From: an uncultured Bacteroidaceae bacterium
GTDB taxonomy: Bacteria; Bacteroidota; Bacteroidia; Bacteroidales; Bacteroidaceae
Direction of reading: 5' to 3'
Assembly: GCA_934271655.1 (NCBI GenBank)
Contig: CAKQRW010000021.1
Span: 1 to 51,593 of the forward strand
DNA length: 51,593 nt
Position 1 is the stretch's first letter, and the number at the start of each line of letters is the position of its first letter. Below the pieces are notes generated by a model that saw only the letters and a program-made list of their open reading frames with translations, was not told where the DNA came from and ran no database searches. Shown here piece after piece: positions 1 through 7,576 of this stretch. The position numbers were made by a program, and so were the translations under genes.

Positions 1-10
1 TTACAAAAAA

Positions 11-40
11 ACTCGCAAGTGAACACTTGCGAGTTTTTTT
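11..40. terminator. Bidirectional intrinsic terminator
   Basis: An 11-bp perfect stem (11-21 with 24-34) has a 2-nt loop, or 10 bp with a 4-nt GAAC loop. It is flanked by a run of A on the left (5-10) and a run of T on the right (34-40), so it can end transcription from either side. It lies about 130 bp past the stop of the minus-strand amidase and probably ends that transcript. Confidence 0.75.
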
Positions 41-88
41 GTAATATACAAGTCGGCTATTTTCGGATGCTTACCATCCAAGTGCCAT

Positions 89-185
89 CCTTGCGTCTTA
101 CTCTACTTCTGGCTCATCTTTTTTATTTATGCTACGATCTCAAAAATATTCAAGCCTTGCGTCTTACTCTACTTCTGGTTCATCT
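89..185. repeat. Duplicated 3' end of the amidase gene (31-bp direct repeat, 66-bp offset)
   Basis: Bases 89-119 and 155-185 match at 30 of 31 positions, separated by 35 bp of unrelated sequence. The right-hand copy contains the last codons and stop codon of the amidase. The left-hand copy lies beyond the stop in the 3' untranslated part, so the gene tail has been copied downstream. Four similar structures occur elsewhere in the window. Confidence 0.85.
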
Positions 186-669
186 CCTTGTATTCCTCCT
201 CGGGCAGGAAACAAGGGCATGCCTTAGTGCTGAACATGTTGTGCCCCACGATGATGGCCTTAGGATATCGCTGTTTCAGGTCTGTGAGCAGTCTCAGCAT
301 AGCCTTGCGCTGCTCTGTGGTGCGGGTGTCGCTTGGCTTGCCCTGCATGTCGAGTCCGCCCTCGTAGCATACGCCGATGGAGTGGGCGTTGTGTCCCTGA
401 CAGTGAGCGCCAGTCTGCGCCTCAGGCCTGCCCCTTTCAATGGATCCGTCGCGGCGCACCACGTAGTGGTAGCCAATGCCCTTCCATCCCCTCTGCTTGT
501 GCCACTGGTCTATCTGGGCTGCTGATGATGTCTGGAAGGGGCGCACCGCGCTGCAATGTATTATGATGAAAGAAATATGTCTCATAGGCTGATGTGGTGT
601 TATCGTCAACATGCATACATAGGCGTATGCCAGTGTGACGGATATGGTTATGAATCTTTTTCTTTTCAT
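169..669 (-). CDS. N-acetylmuramoyl-L-alanine amidase (Amidase_2 / T7-lysozyme-like)
   Basis: A zinc amidase of the phage-lysozyme type that cleaves the N-acetylmuramoyl-L-alanine bond of peptidoglycan. Visible motifs, numbered from the MKRKRF start, are IIIHCSA (zinc ligand H38), HCQGHNAHSIGVCYEGG (89-105), and GHN with H143 followed by KACPCF, giving H143 and C151 with the 8-residue spacing of T7 lysozyme. Bacteroidales relatives usually begin at the MRHISF-type methionine (position 585 here). The extra 28 residues in front are basic then hydrophobic, resembling a signal or anchor, so the start is uncertain (711, 669 or 585). The gene follows the HU-like gene on the same strand, the usual order for this pair in Bacteroidales. 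Its 3' end is partly duplicated downstream. Confidence 0.85.
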   Translation of the reverse strand: MKRKRFITISVTLAYAYVCMLTITPHQPMRHISFIIIHCSAVRPFQTSSAAQIDQWHKQRGWKGIGYHYVVRRDGSIERGRPEAQTGAHCQGHNAHSIGVCYEGGLDMQGKPSDTRTTEQRKAMLRLLTDLKQRYPKAIIVGHNMFSTKACPCFLPEEEYKEMNQK

Positions 670-767
670 GTGTGAACTTGATTGGTGAGTGGAGTGGGTG
701 CCGTCAATCATGAAGTGAAAAAAACGGCAGGACCGGTGCGTATGCGCGCACCTGGTCCCGCCTCAGC

Positions 768-1307
768 TCAATCGTCGTCACCGTCGTTGCCGGCAGGAGG
801 AGTGACATCTCCCTCAGATGGAGTGCTGTCTCCCTCAGATGGAGTGCTGCCTCCGCTTGAAGTGCCGCCCGTCGTGTCGTTTCCAGTGTTGGAGCCTGGT
901 CCTGCAATAACGGTGGAAACCTTCTTCAGTGAAGCTGCCAGGTTGAGGTTGGCGCTGCTCAGGTCGCCAGTGGAGCGTGCGCGCAGCTTCACGCCAGCGA
1001 TGTTGTTGCTTGTGCTGAACGCCTCGGCAGTCTCAGCTCCCTTCTTGTTGTGGATTCCCACAGAGAAGATTGCAAGGTCGTCAATCTTCACGTTCTTCCC
1101 GTCCAGGAGCTGCTCCTTGATGCATCCCACCATGGCTGTCATCACTCCCAGACACATGGCCTTGGAGAATCCTGAGTTGTGTGTCGCCATGTGCTCAGCC
1201 AGCTTGTTGAGGTCCCATGTGCTGTCCACCACTGGGAAAGCGTACCACTTTCCGTTTGCCGCAGCTATCGTCTCATTGACGAACTGCTTTACAATGTACT
1301 TAATCAT
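768..1307 (-). CDS. HU-family DNA-binding protein (Bacteroidales HU-like type) with acidic low-complexity tail
   Basis: A histone-like protein of the long Bacteroidales class that lies next to phage-type amidases. Residues 1-130 carry the HU-like fold: N-terminal KYIVKQ, then LAEHMATHNSGFSKAMCLGVM, an area matching the helical dimerisation part, then VKIDDLAIFSVGI and a basic LRARSTG segment. Residues from about 128 to the end are Gly/Ser/Thr/Pro/Asp rich and contain two tandem TPSEGD units ending in an acidic DGDDD. The tail is probably disordered and its DNA repeats could vary in number. It lies upstream of the amidase and is probably co-transcribed with it; a TAACTTTG box lies 98 bp upstream. 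Family membership is fairly sure; its biological role is not known. Confidence 0.8.
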   Translation of the reverse strand: MIKYIVKQFVNETIAAANGKWYAFPVVDSTWDLNKLAEHMATHNSGFSKAMCLGVMTAMVGCIKEQLLDGKNVKIDDLAIFSVGIHNKKGAETAEAFSTSNNIAGVKLRARSTGDLSSANLNLAASLKKVSTVIAGPGSNTGNDTTGGTSSGGSTPSEGDSTPSEGDVTPPAGNDGDDD

Positions 1308-1404
1308 AATGTAAAGAGATTAAATGGTTTGTAGATGCCGGCCGTCAGGCATGGGTTTCTCGCGTCAGCCTTCTTGCCGTGTAAGCCTCTTTGGTTTACG
1401 AGTG

Positions 1405-1412
1405 CAAAGTTA
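1405..1412 (-). promoter_or_regulatory. Putative -7 box (TAACTTTG) for the HU-like gene
   Basis: The minus strand reads TAACTTTG, a perfect match to the Bacteroidota -7 element TAnnTTTG. No good TTTG is seen 19 nt upstream. Transcription would start near 1398, giving a leader of about 90 nt. The rest of the 1308-1727 gap has no convincing gene. Confidence 0.5.
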
Positions 1413-1636
1413 CGCAGTCTGGCTTCAGCGGTTCTGCCATTTCATACGTTGCTGGATTTTCTGCGCTATTCATAGCGATAAACAGTGTAAAGCGCTGGCT
1501 TATGCACGTGTAGTCAGTCTTCACAGGTGTGCAAGCCAGTGGCATGTGCATTGGAAAAATATATGTTTTACAGTCAGTGCAATCCATTGCTTACTAAAAA
1601 ATCTGAGGTAATATTCTCTTTTTTGACACTTATAGT

Positions 1637-1667
1637 TTTGGAAATCCGTCAAAAGAAGGTATATTTG
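1637..1667 (+). promoter_or_regulatory. Bacteroidota-type promoter for the cytidylate-kinase-like gene
   Basis: TTTG at 1637-1640 and TATATTTG at 1660-1667 are separated by exactly 19 nt, the consensus arrangement for the primary sigma factor of Bacteroidota. Transcription would start near 1674, about 54 nt before the start codon. Confidence 0.8.
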
Positions 1668-1727
1668 CAATGAGAAAGAGAATGTGTAACCAGAGGAATG
1701 CATTCCCCGGAAAAATAGAAAAAGACC

Positions 1728-2357
1728 ATGGATCTTACTAAAAAATTTATCATCACCATCAACAAGGAGATAGGTTCAGGCGGCCGCACCATTGGCGAAA
1801 GGCTGGCCGGACGCTTGGGAGTGAACTTTTATGACAAAGTGCTGGTGAGGAAACTCACAGCCAAATTCAACCTTTCTGTCGATGAGCTGGAGAAGGCAAA
1901 GGCTAAGAAACGCAGCCTGTTCGACGACCTGACTATGGCGAGCGCGGGACGCTATCTGATAGACAAGCCTGTGCGGCGCGGCTTGTCAGAGCCCACGTCA
2001 GAGAACATCTTTCGTGTGGAGTCAGAATTTTTGAGGGAACTGGCTGCGGAAGACTCATGCGTCATAGCTGGACGTTCTGGCTTCTATGTGTTCCGCCACG
2101 AGCCCAACACGCTGAGAATTCTCATACAGAGTCCGCTGGAGAATCGCGTGAAGCGCTTTATGAGAAGGCATGGAGTGTCGGAGGCAGAGGCTAGAAAGAC
2201 AATCGATGAGGTGGACAAGCAACGTGAGATATACACCAAGAATTTCTCGGGCACCAGCCGATACGACACGCGCAACTACGATTTGGTGCTCAACGTGGCG
2301 GATATGACTGAGGATGAGGCTGTGAACGTGATTATGACTTATATAGAGAAAGTGTAG
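1728..2357 (+). CDS. Cytidylate kinase-like family protein
   Basis: A 209-residue P-loop nucleotide kinase of the cytidylate-kinase-like family (PF13189 type). The N-terminus ITINKEIGSGGRTIGERLA is a variant Walker A (about residues 16-23), followed by the FYDKVLV segment typical of this family. The centre has CVIAGRSGFYVF, and near the C-terminus an Arg-rich lid region (RVKRFMRRHG) precedes YDLVLN. These features differ from classic Cmk, so the substrate is not established and the protein should not be called CMP kinase outright. It is monocistronic with its own promoter. A 22-bp tandem array follows the stop. Confidence 0.85.
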   Translation: MDLTKKFIITINKEIGSGGRTIGERLAGRLGVNFYDKVLVRKLTAKFNLSVDELEKAKAKKRSLFDDLTMASAGRYLIDKPVRRGLSEPTSENIFRVESEFLRELAAEDSCVIAGRSGFYVFRHEPNTLRILIQSPLENRVKRFMRRHGVSEAEARKTIDEVDKQREIYTKNFSGTSRYDTRNYDLVLNVADMTEDEAVNVIMTYIEKV

Positions 2358-2444
2358 CGGCTGGCGATAGTAGAGAAAAAGGTTCTGTCGGGATATGAGT
2401 CCGGCTTGCGGGGAACATGGCAGTGGACATGTGTGTGCCATGTG

Positions 2445-2619
2445 CCATAGGATAGGCATGCAGGAACCATAGGATAATCATGCAAAATCCATAGGATAAT
2501 TATGCAGGAACCATAGGATAGGCATGCAGAATCCATAGGATAGGCATGCAGGAACCATAGGATAATCATGCAAAATCCATAGGATAATCATGCAGAATCC
2601 ATAGGAAAAGCATGGCACG
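2445..2619. repeat. Eight-copy 22-bp tandem repeat array
   Basis: Units begin CCATAGGATA and continue with variants of GGCATGCAGGAA or ATCATGCAAAAT, at 2445, 2467, 2489, 2511, 2533, 2555, 2577 and a decayed 2599. Units 1-2 and 5-6 are identical, so a 44-88-bp higher-order duplication seems to have built the array. The 22-bp period is not a multiple of three, so open frames across it are not coding. It sits between two convergent genes. Confidence 0.9.
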
Positions 2620-2636
2620 CCTGCTTAAAAAGAATC

Positions 2637-2679
2637 AGAAGGGGGAAAGCATGTTCAATTGTAATGCTTTCCCCCTTCT
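2637..2679 (-). terminator. Intrinsic terminator of the MTA/SAH nucleosidase
   Basis: A 16-bp perfect stem (2637-2652 with 2664-2679) has an 11-nt loop. On the minus strand the sequence after the stem is T-rich, and it lies about 50 bp past the nucleosidase stop, so it most likely serves that gene. Confidence 0.75.
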
Positions 2680-2727
2680 GTGATTTCTTGCCTTCACGCC
2701 AAAGCGGCATGCCCGCGTGTGCGTTGG

Positions 2728-3444
2728 CTACTCTGTGGCATGCCCTTGGGTGAGGTATCCGATTACACGTTCGTTGGCCTCGCGGAGCGCAAGGCAAGCT
2801 TTGCCCAGATTGCGCGAGAACTCCTCGTATGTCTCAGCTCCCCCGTCACACAGGTCAGTGACAGACTTCACGTATAGCACAGGCTTGCCTAGCAGCGAGC
2901 ATACGAAGCCTATGGCAGCGCCCTCCATGTCCTTGAGCTGTCCGCCATGCTTCTTGATGACCTCCAGGTCGCATGGCTGCATGTCGAGCGAGGAGCCAGT
3001 GGTCACCTTGCCTTGCTTGAAGCCTAAGGCTGCTGCCAGCTGTTGGCTGCCCTGCCACACTGGGTAGTTGCCCAGGCTCTGTGTGCCCCAGTTGTCATCG
3101 CCAGGCACACGGCGGTCGTGAAACATCACCCCGTTGCCGATGTACACGTCGGCTATGCCTGCACCGTCGCTCTTGAAGGCTCCACATGTGCCAGAGTTGA
3201 CCACGAGGTCGGGATTGAGACGCTGCACGGCCGCAAGCGTGGCCACAGATGCTGCCTCACAGCCCACAAGGTCGCTGCCGTTCTGGCGGCCATTGAGCAC
3301 CACGCATAGGCGGCTGCCGTCCACCTCGCCCTCATAGAGCATGCAGGGCAGCGGAGCGAAAAAATCCTTCACTTCTTTTATTCCATATCTCTCGATGAAT
3401 GGCTGGGCTTCAGCCACCATCGCAACAATGTAGCATATTGTCAT
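2728..3444 (-). CDS. 5'-methylthioadenosine/S-adenosylhomocysteine nucleosidase-like protein
   Basis: A purine-nucleoside-phosphorylase fold enzyme expected to hydrolyse the glycosidic bond of methylthioadenosine and/or S-adenosylhomocysteine, recycling by-products of SAM-dependent reactions. Seen directly: VAMVAEAQPF with the expected acidic residue E12, VNSGTCGAF (83-91), the ribose-binding motif DMEGAA (172-177, M173/E174), and SVTDLCDGG with the purine-contacting aspartate D197. Length (238) suits the family. It is transcribed alone, convergent with the cytidylate-kinase-like gene. The sequence resembles the divergent Bacteroidota/plant-like branch, so its preference for MTA over SAH is open. 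Confidence 0.85.
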   Translation of the reverse strand: MTICYIVAMVAEAQPFIERYGIKEVKDFFAPLPCMLYEGEVDGSRLCVVLNGRQNGSDLVGCEAASVATLAAVQRLNPDLVVNSGTCGAFKSDGAGIADVYIGNGVMFHDRRVPGDDNWGTQSLGNYPVWQGSQQLAAALGFKQGKVTTGSSLDMQPCDLEVIKKHGGQLKDMEGAAIGFVCSLLGKPVLYVKSVTDLCDGGAETYEEFSRNLGKACLALREANERVIGYLTQGHATE

Positions 3445-3598
3445 GTGTCGTTCCCTTAGTTATGTTATACTTATCTTTATTGTGCGGTTTCTATAGCAGT
3501 GTGGCCTGACAGCTTGCCGCTAGGCGGCAGGCCAAGTGCCTTCAGTTGGCAAGCCGGCGTACTCGTCAGTATACTCTTTATGAGCCGTAAAAATAGCA

Positions 3599-3606
3599 CA
3601 AAGTTA
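3599..3606 (-). promoter_or_regulatory. Putative -7 box (TAACTTTG) for the nucleosidase gene
   Basis: The minus strand reads TAACTTTG. The resulting leader of about 150 nt contains an inverted repeat (TGGCCTG 3502-3508 with CAGGCCA 3528-3534, plus an inner CCGC/GCGG stem) that could form a hairpin in the 5' leader. On the plus strand the 3680-3698 area (TATTTTTG, TAACTTTA) is the best but imperfect candidate promoter for the esterase at 3814. Confidence 0.45.
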
Positions 3607-3813
3607 TAAAATAATAGCTCATGCCGAGTCATGTTGCGGCTTTTTTTTATTTTATGCGCCCTTTTTCTTGATTGATACGTATTTTTGCTATAACTTTACA
3701 TGTGTGTTCTTCTGTGTCGGGTGACAGACGCTGGCCATGCGTCGTGGAAGGACGCGCATTTAAACAAACAAACTTAATCATTCCTTTTTTACAACTTAAA
3801 ACACACAAAGACA

Positions 3814-4776
3814 ATGAAAGTAGCAATCCTTACAGTAGCCTTGGCACTTATGGCAGGCGCGGTATGTGCCCAGAATGGCAAGAAAGGCGACGTGAGCAGC
3901 TTCTACGAAAAGAATGCGGTGCTCAACTACAACGATGGCAGCAATGCGGCCGGAGAGACGGAACAGCCTCGGAAGTTTGACAAGAATTTCCACATCTACC
4001 TTTGTTTCGGACAGTCGAACATGGAAGGCAATGCACGCATAGAACCGCAAGACTTGGAGGGCATCAGCTCGCGTTTCAAGATGATGGCCGCCGTGGACTA
4101 CCAGAACACTGGCAGGAAGAGGGGCAAGTGGTATGTGGCTGTGCCGCCGTTGTGCCGCGAGCACACAGGACTCACTCCTGCCGACTATTTTGGCCGCACG
4201 ATGGTGGAGCGCACTCCAGACAATGTGACCATCGGGGTCATCAACGTGGCCATTGGCGGATGTTCAATAGACCTTTTCGATGAAGACAAGGCCCAGGCCT
4301 ATATAGCCAAGTCGCCCGACTGGCTGCAGAACTTCTGCAAGGCTTACGACAACCACCCCTATCAGCGACTCATCTCTCTGGCCAAAGAGGCGCAGAAAGT
4401 GGGAGTCATAAAGGGCATACTGCTCCATCAGGGATGCACAGACAACGGCCAGCGCGACTGGCCAGAGAGGGTTAAGCTTGTGTACGGACGCATGCTCAGC
4501 GACCTTGGGCTGCAGGCAGAAGACTGTCCGCTGCTTGTCGGCGAGACACTGTCGCAGCAGGACGGTGGATGTTGCTGGCTCCACAACAGCGTTGTGGCCA
4601 CCATGCCTCTCTCCATTCCCACAGCTTTTGTAGTGCCTTCCCTTGGCTGTCCAGGCAACTTTGACAAGCTCCACTTCACGGCCGCTGGCTACCGCGAGCT
4701 GGGCCGCCGCTACGCAGAGGTAATGCTGCGTGCGGAGAAATGCTGCAAGGCACTGAAGGAGAAAAAGAAAAAGTAG
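3814..4776 (+). CDS. Sialate O-acetylesterase-like SGNH hydrolase, secreted
   Basis: A predicted exported esterase (signal peptide 1-19, cleavage after VCA) of the SASA/CE6-like SGNH type, which removes acetyl groups from glycans. The nucleophile block is CFGQSNMEG with S68. The central blocks are VAIGG and LLHQGCTDN, where the common HQGE is HQGC. The catalytic Asp-His pair lies in FDKLHFTAAGY (D284, H287). The C-terminus ends in a lysine-rich tail. It faces the Reg_prop/AraC regulator and lies near the PL11 lyase and GH2 genes, so deacetylation of pectin is a reasonable inference. The last 33 bases around the stop are duplicated 65 bp downstream. Confidence 0.85.
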   Translation: MKVAILTVALALMAGAVCAQNGKKGDVSSFYEKNAVLNYNDGSNAAGETEQPRKFDKNFHIYLCFGQSNMEGNARIEPQDLEGISSRFKMMAAVDYQNTGRKRGKWYVAVPPLCREHTGLTPADYFGRTMVERTPDNVTIGVINVAIGGCSIDLFDEDKAQAYIAKSPDWLQNFCKAYDNHPYQRLISLAKEAQKVGVIKGILLHQGCTDNGQRDWPERVKLVYGRMLSDLGLQAEDCPLLVGETLSQQDGGCCWLHNSVVATMPLSIPTAFVVPSLGCPGNFDKLHFTAAGYRELGRRYAEVMLRAEKCCKALKEKKKK

Positions 4777-4842
4777 CCATTGATAACAGATTTAATAGCA
4801 TCTTTAGCAGCAAGGCACTGAAGGAGAAAAAGAAAAAGTAGC
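4745..4842. repeat. Duplicated 3' end of the esterase gene (33-bp perfect repeat, 65-bp offset)
   Basis: Bases 4745-4777 (last ten codons, stop and one base) recur without mismatch at 4810-4842 after a 32-bp gap. The second copy, including a second in-frame-looking stop, is untranslated. It has the same layout as the repeat behind the amidase gene. Confidence 0.95.
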
Positions 4843-4866
4843 ATAGACACTGTGCCTGAAATGTGG

Positions 4867-7089
4867 TCAGCCGCCTGTGCCCTGCTTGCGCCATTCTGTT
4901 GGTGTGCACTTGTATTCGGTCTTGAACACCCGTGAGAAATACAGCGGGTCGCTTATGCCTGTCATCGAGGCTATCTCAGATACAGGCAGGGCCGTGGTGG
5001 CCAATAGGCGGGCTGCCCTGTGCAAGCGCCGCTGCCTCACATACACTGATGGAGAATAACCCGTCAGTTCCTTCATCTTCTTGAAGAAAGCCGTGCGGCC
5101 CATCCCCATCATGCTGGCGAAGTCGTCCGCGCTGAAGCTTGGGTTGGAGAGCTGGCTGTCCGCCACACGCTCCACGCTGTCAATGAAGGCAAGGTCGTCT
5201 GCGCTCGTGCAGGCATCGCGCTCTATGTGTATGTCGCGCTCCAGCCTGTCCTTCTCCTCGGCCAGCGCGCTCTTCTCCACCGACAGTGCCTGCTTCTCTG
5301 CTGCAAGCTCATCCTTTTTAGCGCTTAGAGAGTGGATGGCCCGATGAAGCCTCCGGTCTCTGTTCCATGCCATGGTCAGCGCGCATGCTCCCAGCAGGAA
5401 AGCCAAGGCCATGCCGGCTCTGGCCCAGGGCGATCTCAGCCATGTCTGGCTGGCATGCCCAGTGTCTCTGCGCACACTCTGTCCGTTGATGAGAATGTCT
5501 TTGGCGTCAACGCCATGGGCATTCTCATCTGCGTTATAGGCAGATGGCGATATGAGCGCCACGCCATTGCTGCTTCCGAAAGCTATGCGGCCGTCGGCCA
5601 GTAGTGCTCCGCTGTTCTCGTTGAACACATTGCTGAGCATGTTTTTTGAGAAGAAATAGCTCCTTATCTTTTTTGTGGCAGGATTGAACCGTGAGATGCC
5701 AAACTCGGTGGACATCCACACAAAGCCCTGCCTGTCTTCCACAAAACACTGCACCATGTCATTGGCCAGGCTGTCGGCCATGGTGTAGTGGTCCAAGTGT
5801 CCCTTGTTCCACACGGCAAATCCCTCGCCCGATTCGGCTATGAACACTCTGCCTTTCGTGTCGGCAAAGATGGTGCGCACCTCATCTGAGACAAGCTTGC
5901 CATTGGCCACACAGAGTCTCACTGACAGGCGCGGAGGCGCTGACGCTGACAACAGGAAGGCGTACACGCCGTCGCTTGTGGCCACCCATACGTGCCCGTT
6001 GCCGTCTGCGATGATGTGTCGTATGCGCTTGTTGCCGTAGCTGTTTCCGAGCAGACGGTGTCTCACCGTGCGGCTTGCTGGGTCATAGAGGATGAGTCCG
6101 TCGCCGAATGTGCCTATCCACACGCATGTGTCAGACTCTGCGTATATGGAGTAGACCTCATTATGCTCCACCTCGTCCACATGACGGCCATCCACAAAGG
6201 CTCCTCCGCCTTTGCTTCCACGCCACATGCTCCCCTTGCCGCTCTCCGTCATGCAGTATGTGTTGTCTTTGTGCCGCTCATGGCCCAGCGCCTTTTCCAG
6301 TCGGCTGTCCCACAGCCACACCGAGCCAGACCTGTTTGCCACAGCCACTATGCCCGACCTGAGTCTTGACATCATCCTGATGTTCTCTCCGTTCATGACA
6401 TAGCCAGCACCCTCATTTTGAGTGACAGTGATGCGTGACACGCCCAGATTGTCTGTGCCGATCCACACCGTTCCTTCATCATCAATGTATACGCATTTGA
6501 GTGCGTTGGTGGGCAATGTGTTGCCCTTTGACGTGGTGGTGTAGTGTTCCGTGTGCCCGTTGGCCAGCGTCACGTACAGTCCGTCCGTGCTCGTCACCCT
6601 CCATGTGCGTCCCCGTGTGTCGCGCGCTGTCCTTTGGTTTGGCATGTTCATTTGTGCCAGACGCATCTCTTTATCTGCATAGGAAATGAAGTGGCCGTGC
6701 GCCATGTCATAGCAGCTGTAGCCGCCCATGGTCTCAATCCACATGCGGCGGTCTGTCTTGTCCTCCCAGAAGTTTCTCGCCCTGCGGTCGGCCAGCCCCA
6801 GTGTATGGCATTCGCGAGACGGACGTAGGTTGGTGAACGTCTTTCCGTCATAAAGGCTCACGCCGTTTGACGTGGCAAACCACATGCGGCCGCTCGCGTC
6901 TCTCGCTATGGCCCGCACCGTGTTGTTGGCAAGTCCGTCGGCCGTTGTCAGTTGCTCTATGGTAAACTCGGTGGCAGCACGCGCGCTCATGGCGCACACC
7001 AGTGTTGCCAATGCCGTGCACAGCATGCAGACAATTCGCGCGGCTAAGTCATGCCTGCTCATATGGGTTGCTATATCCATTCGTTGCAT
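4867..7089 (-). CDS. Reg_prop sensor fused through one TM helix and a coiled coil to an AraC-type DNA-binding domain
   Basis: A membrane-spanning transcription regulator of 740 residues. A signal peptide (about 10-39) is followed by a large periplasmic two-component-regulator-propeller domain (about 40-540) with repeats such as GRMWFATSNGVSLYD, GTVWIGTDNLGVS, GHVWVATSDGVY and GFVWMSTEFGISRF. A single TM helix (about 556-577) leads to a charged coiled coil (586-625) and an AraC helix-turn-helix domain (631-735, IASMTGISDPLYFSRVFK). Classic hybrid two-component systems of this order are 1300-1400 residues and carry Y_Y_Y, HisKA, HATPase and receiver domains between TM and HTH; none is present here and no frameshift is evident. 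The arrangement is closer to SusR in logic. It is divergent from the PL11 lyase, its likely target. Confidence 0.85.
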   Translation of the reverse strand: MQRMDIATHMSRHDLAARIVCMLCTALATLVCAMSARAATEFTIEQLTTADGLANNTVRAIARDASGRMWFATSNGVSLYDGKTFTNLRPSRECHTLGLADRRARNFWEDKTDRRMWIETMGGYSCYDMAHGHFISYADKEMRLAQMNMPNQRTARDTRGRTWRVTSTDGLYVTLANGHTEHYTTTSKGNTLPTNALKCVYIDDEGTVWIGTDNLGVSRITVTQNEGAGYVMNGENIRMMSRLRSGIVAVANRSGSVWLWDSRLEKALGHERHKDNTYCMTESGKGSMWRGSKGGGAFVDGRHVDEVEHNEVYSIYAESDTCVWIGTFGDGLILYDPASRTVRHRLLGNSYGNKRIRHIIADGNGHVWVATSDGVYAFLLSASAPPRLSVRLCVANGKLVSDEVRTIFADTKGRVFIAESGEGFAVWNKGHLDHYTMADSLANDMVQCFVEDRQGFVWMSTEFGISRFNPATKKIRSYFFSKNMLSNVFNENSGALLADGRIAFGSSNGVALISPSAYNADENAHGVDAKDILINGQSVRRDTGHASQTWLRSPWARAGMALAFLLGACALTMAWNRDRRLHRAIHSLSAKKDELAAEKQALSVEKSALAEEKDRLERDIHIERDACTSADDLAFIDSVERVADSQLSNPSFSADDFASMMGMGRTAFFKKMKELTGYSPSVYVRQRRLHRAARLLATTALPVSEIASMTGISDPLYFSRVFKTEYKCTPTEWRKQGTGG

Positions 7090-7272
7090 TCTTTGTGTAT
7101 TATATGTTGTGTGCTTTATATATTATGTGCTTTATATATTATATATGTCGTATTCTTTAATATATATAGCAAAATGATTCCAGACGATATGGCTTGTCAC
7201 AGGCTTTCCTGCGCTTGCGCCAGATGTCATGTGCTCGTCTCCGCATGCCGGTCTCTCCTTTTTTCTTTTCCA

Positions 7273-7304
7273 CAAAATTAGCCATTATCAGCGAACAGGC
7301 CAAG
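7273..7304 (-). promoter_or_regulatory. Putative promoter of the Reg_prop/AraC regulator
   Basis: The minus strand reads TAATTTTG (7280-7273), matching TAnnTTTG, with CTTG (7304-7301) 20 nt upstream as an imperfect -33 element. The leader is about 175 nt and contains AT-rich 18-bp tandem repeats around 7105-7150. Confidence 0.45.
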
Positions 7305-7398
7305 CAAAAACGTGCTTTTAGCATGCACGCATACGTGTTTGTGTACAAAAATCCATGATAAATGTACATGAAGCCTCATGAAAAACAGTTATTGTCCT

Positions 7399-7406
7399 TA
7401 AATTTG
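7399..7406 (+). promoter_or_regulatory. Putative -7 box (TAAATTTG) for the PL11-GH2 operon
   Basis: TAAATTTG matches the Bacteroidota -7 element. Transcription would begin near 7413, placing the 20-22-bp repeat array entirely inside the 5' leader. No clear TTTG lies 19 nt upstream, which fits an activator-dependent promoter. Confidence 0.45.
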
Positions 7407-7426
7407 CGCCATAAAAGAATAAAAGT

Positions 7427-7556
7427 ATCAACCAGCGCATGCATGAGTATCAACCAGTATGTACGCAGGTATTTAACCAGTATGCATGAGTATCAACCAG
7501 GGCGCATGAGTATCAATCAGGGCGCATGAGTATCAACCAGTATGCATGAGTATTAA
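7427..7556. repeat. Imperfect 20-22-bp tandem repeat in the leader of the PL11 lyase
   Basis: About seven units share the core TATCAACCAG followed by variants of GCGCATGAG or TATGCATGAG. Unit length shifts between 22, 21 and 20 bp. The array ends about 20 bp before the start codon. Units could bind a regulator or influence the mRNA leader; no known operator is recognised. Confidence 0.8.
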
Positions 7557-7576
7557 CCAACACATACACTTAACCT

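Noticed and set aside
1324..1611. 95-residue frame between the HU-like and cytidylate-kinase-like genes
   Set aside because: Cys/Arg-rich with no recognisable domain; the region holds divergent promoter elements instead.
2339..2569. Open frame across the 22-bp repeat array
   Set aside because: The period is not a multiple of three and the frame is made only of the array; composition is not protein-like and there is no promoter in that direction.
3445..3598. SAH or SAM riboswitch in front of the nucleosidase
   Set aside because: A simple inverted repeat is present but none of the conserved core sequence of those riboswitches could be recognised.
4778..4842. A pseudogene fragment of the esterase
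   Set aside because: Only 33 bp is copied, ending at the same stop, so it is a short duplication and not the remains of a gene.
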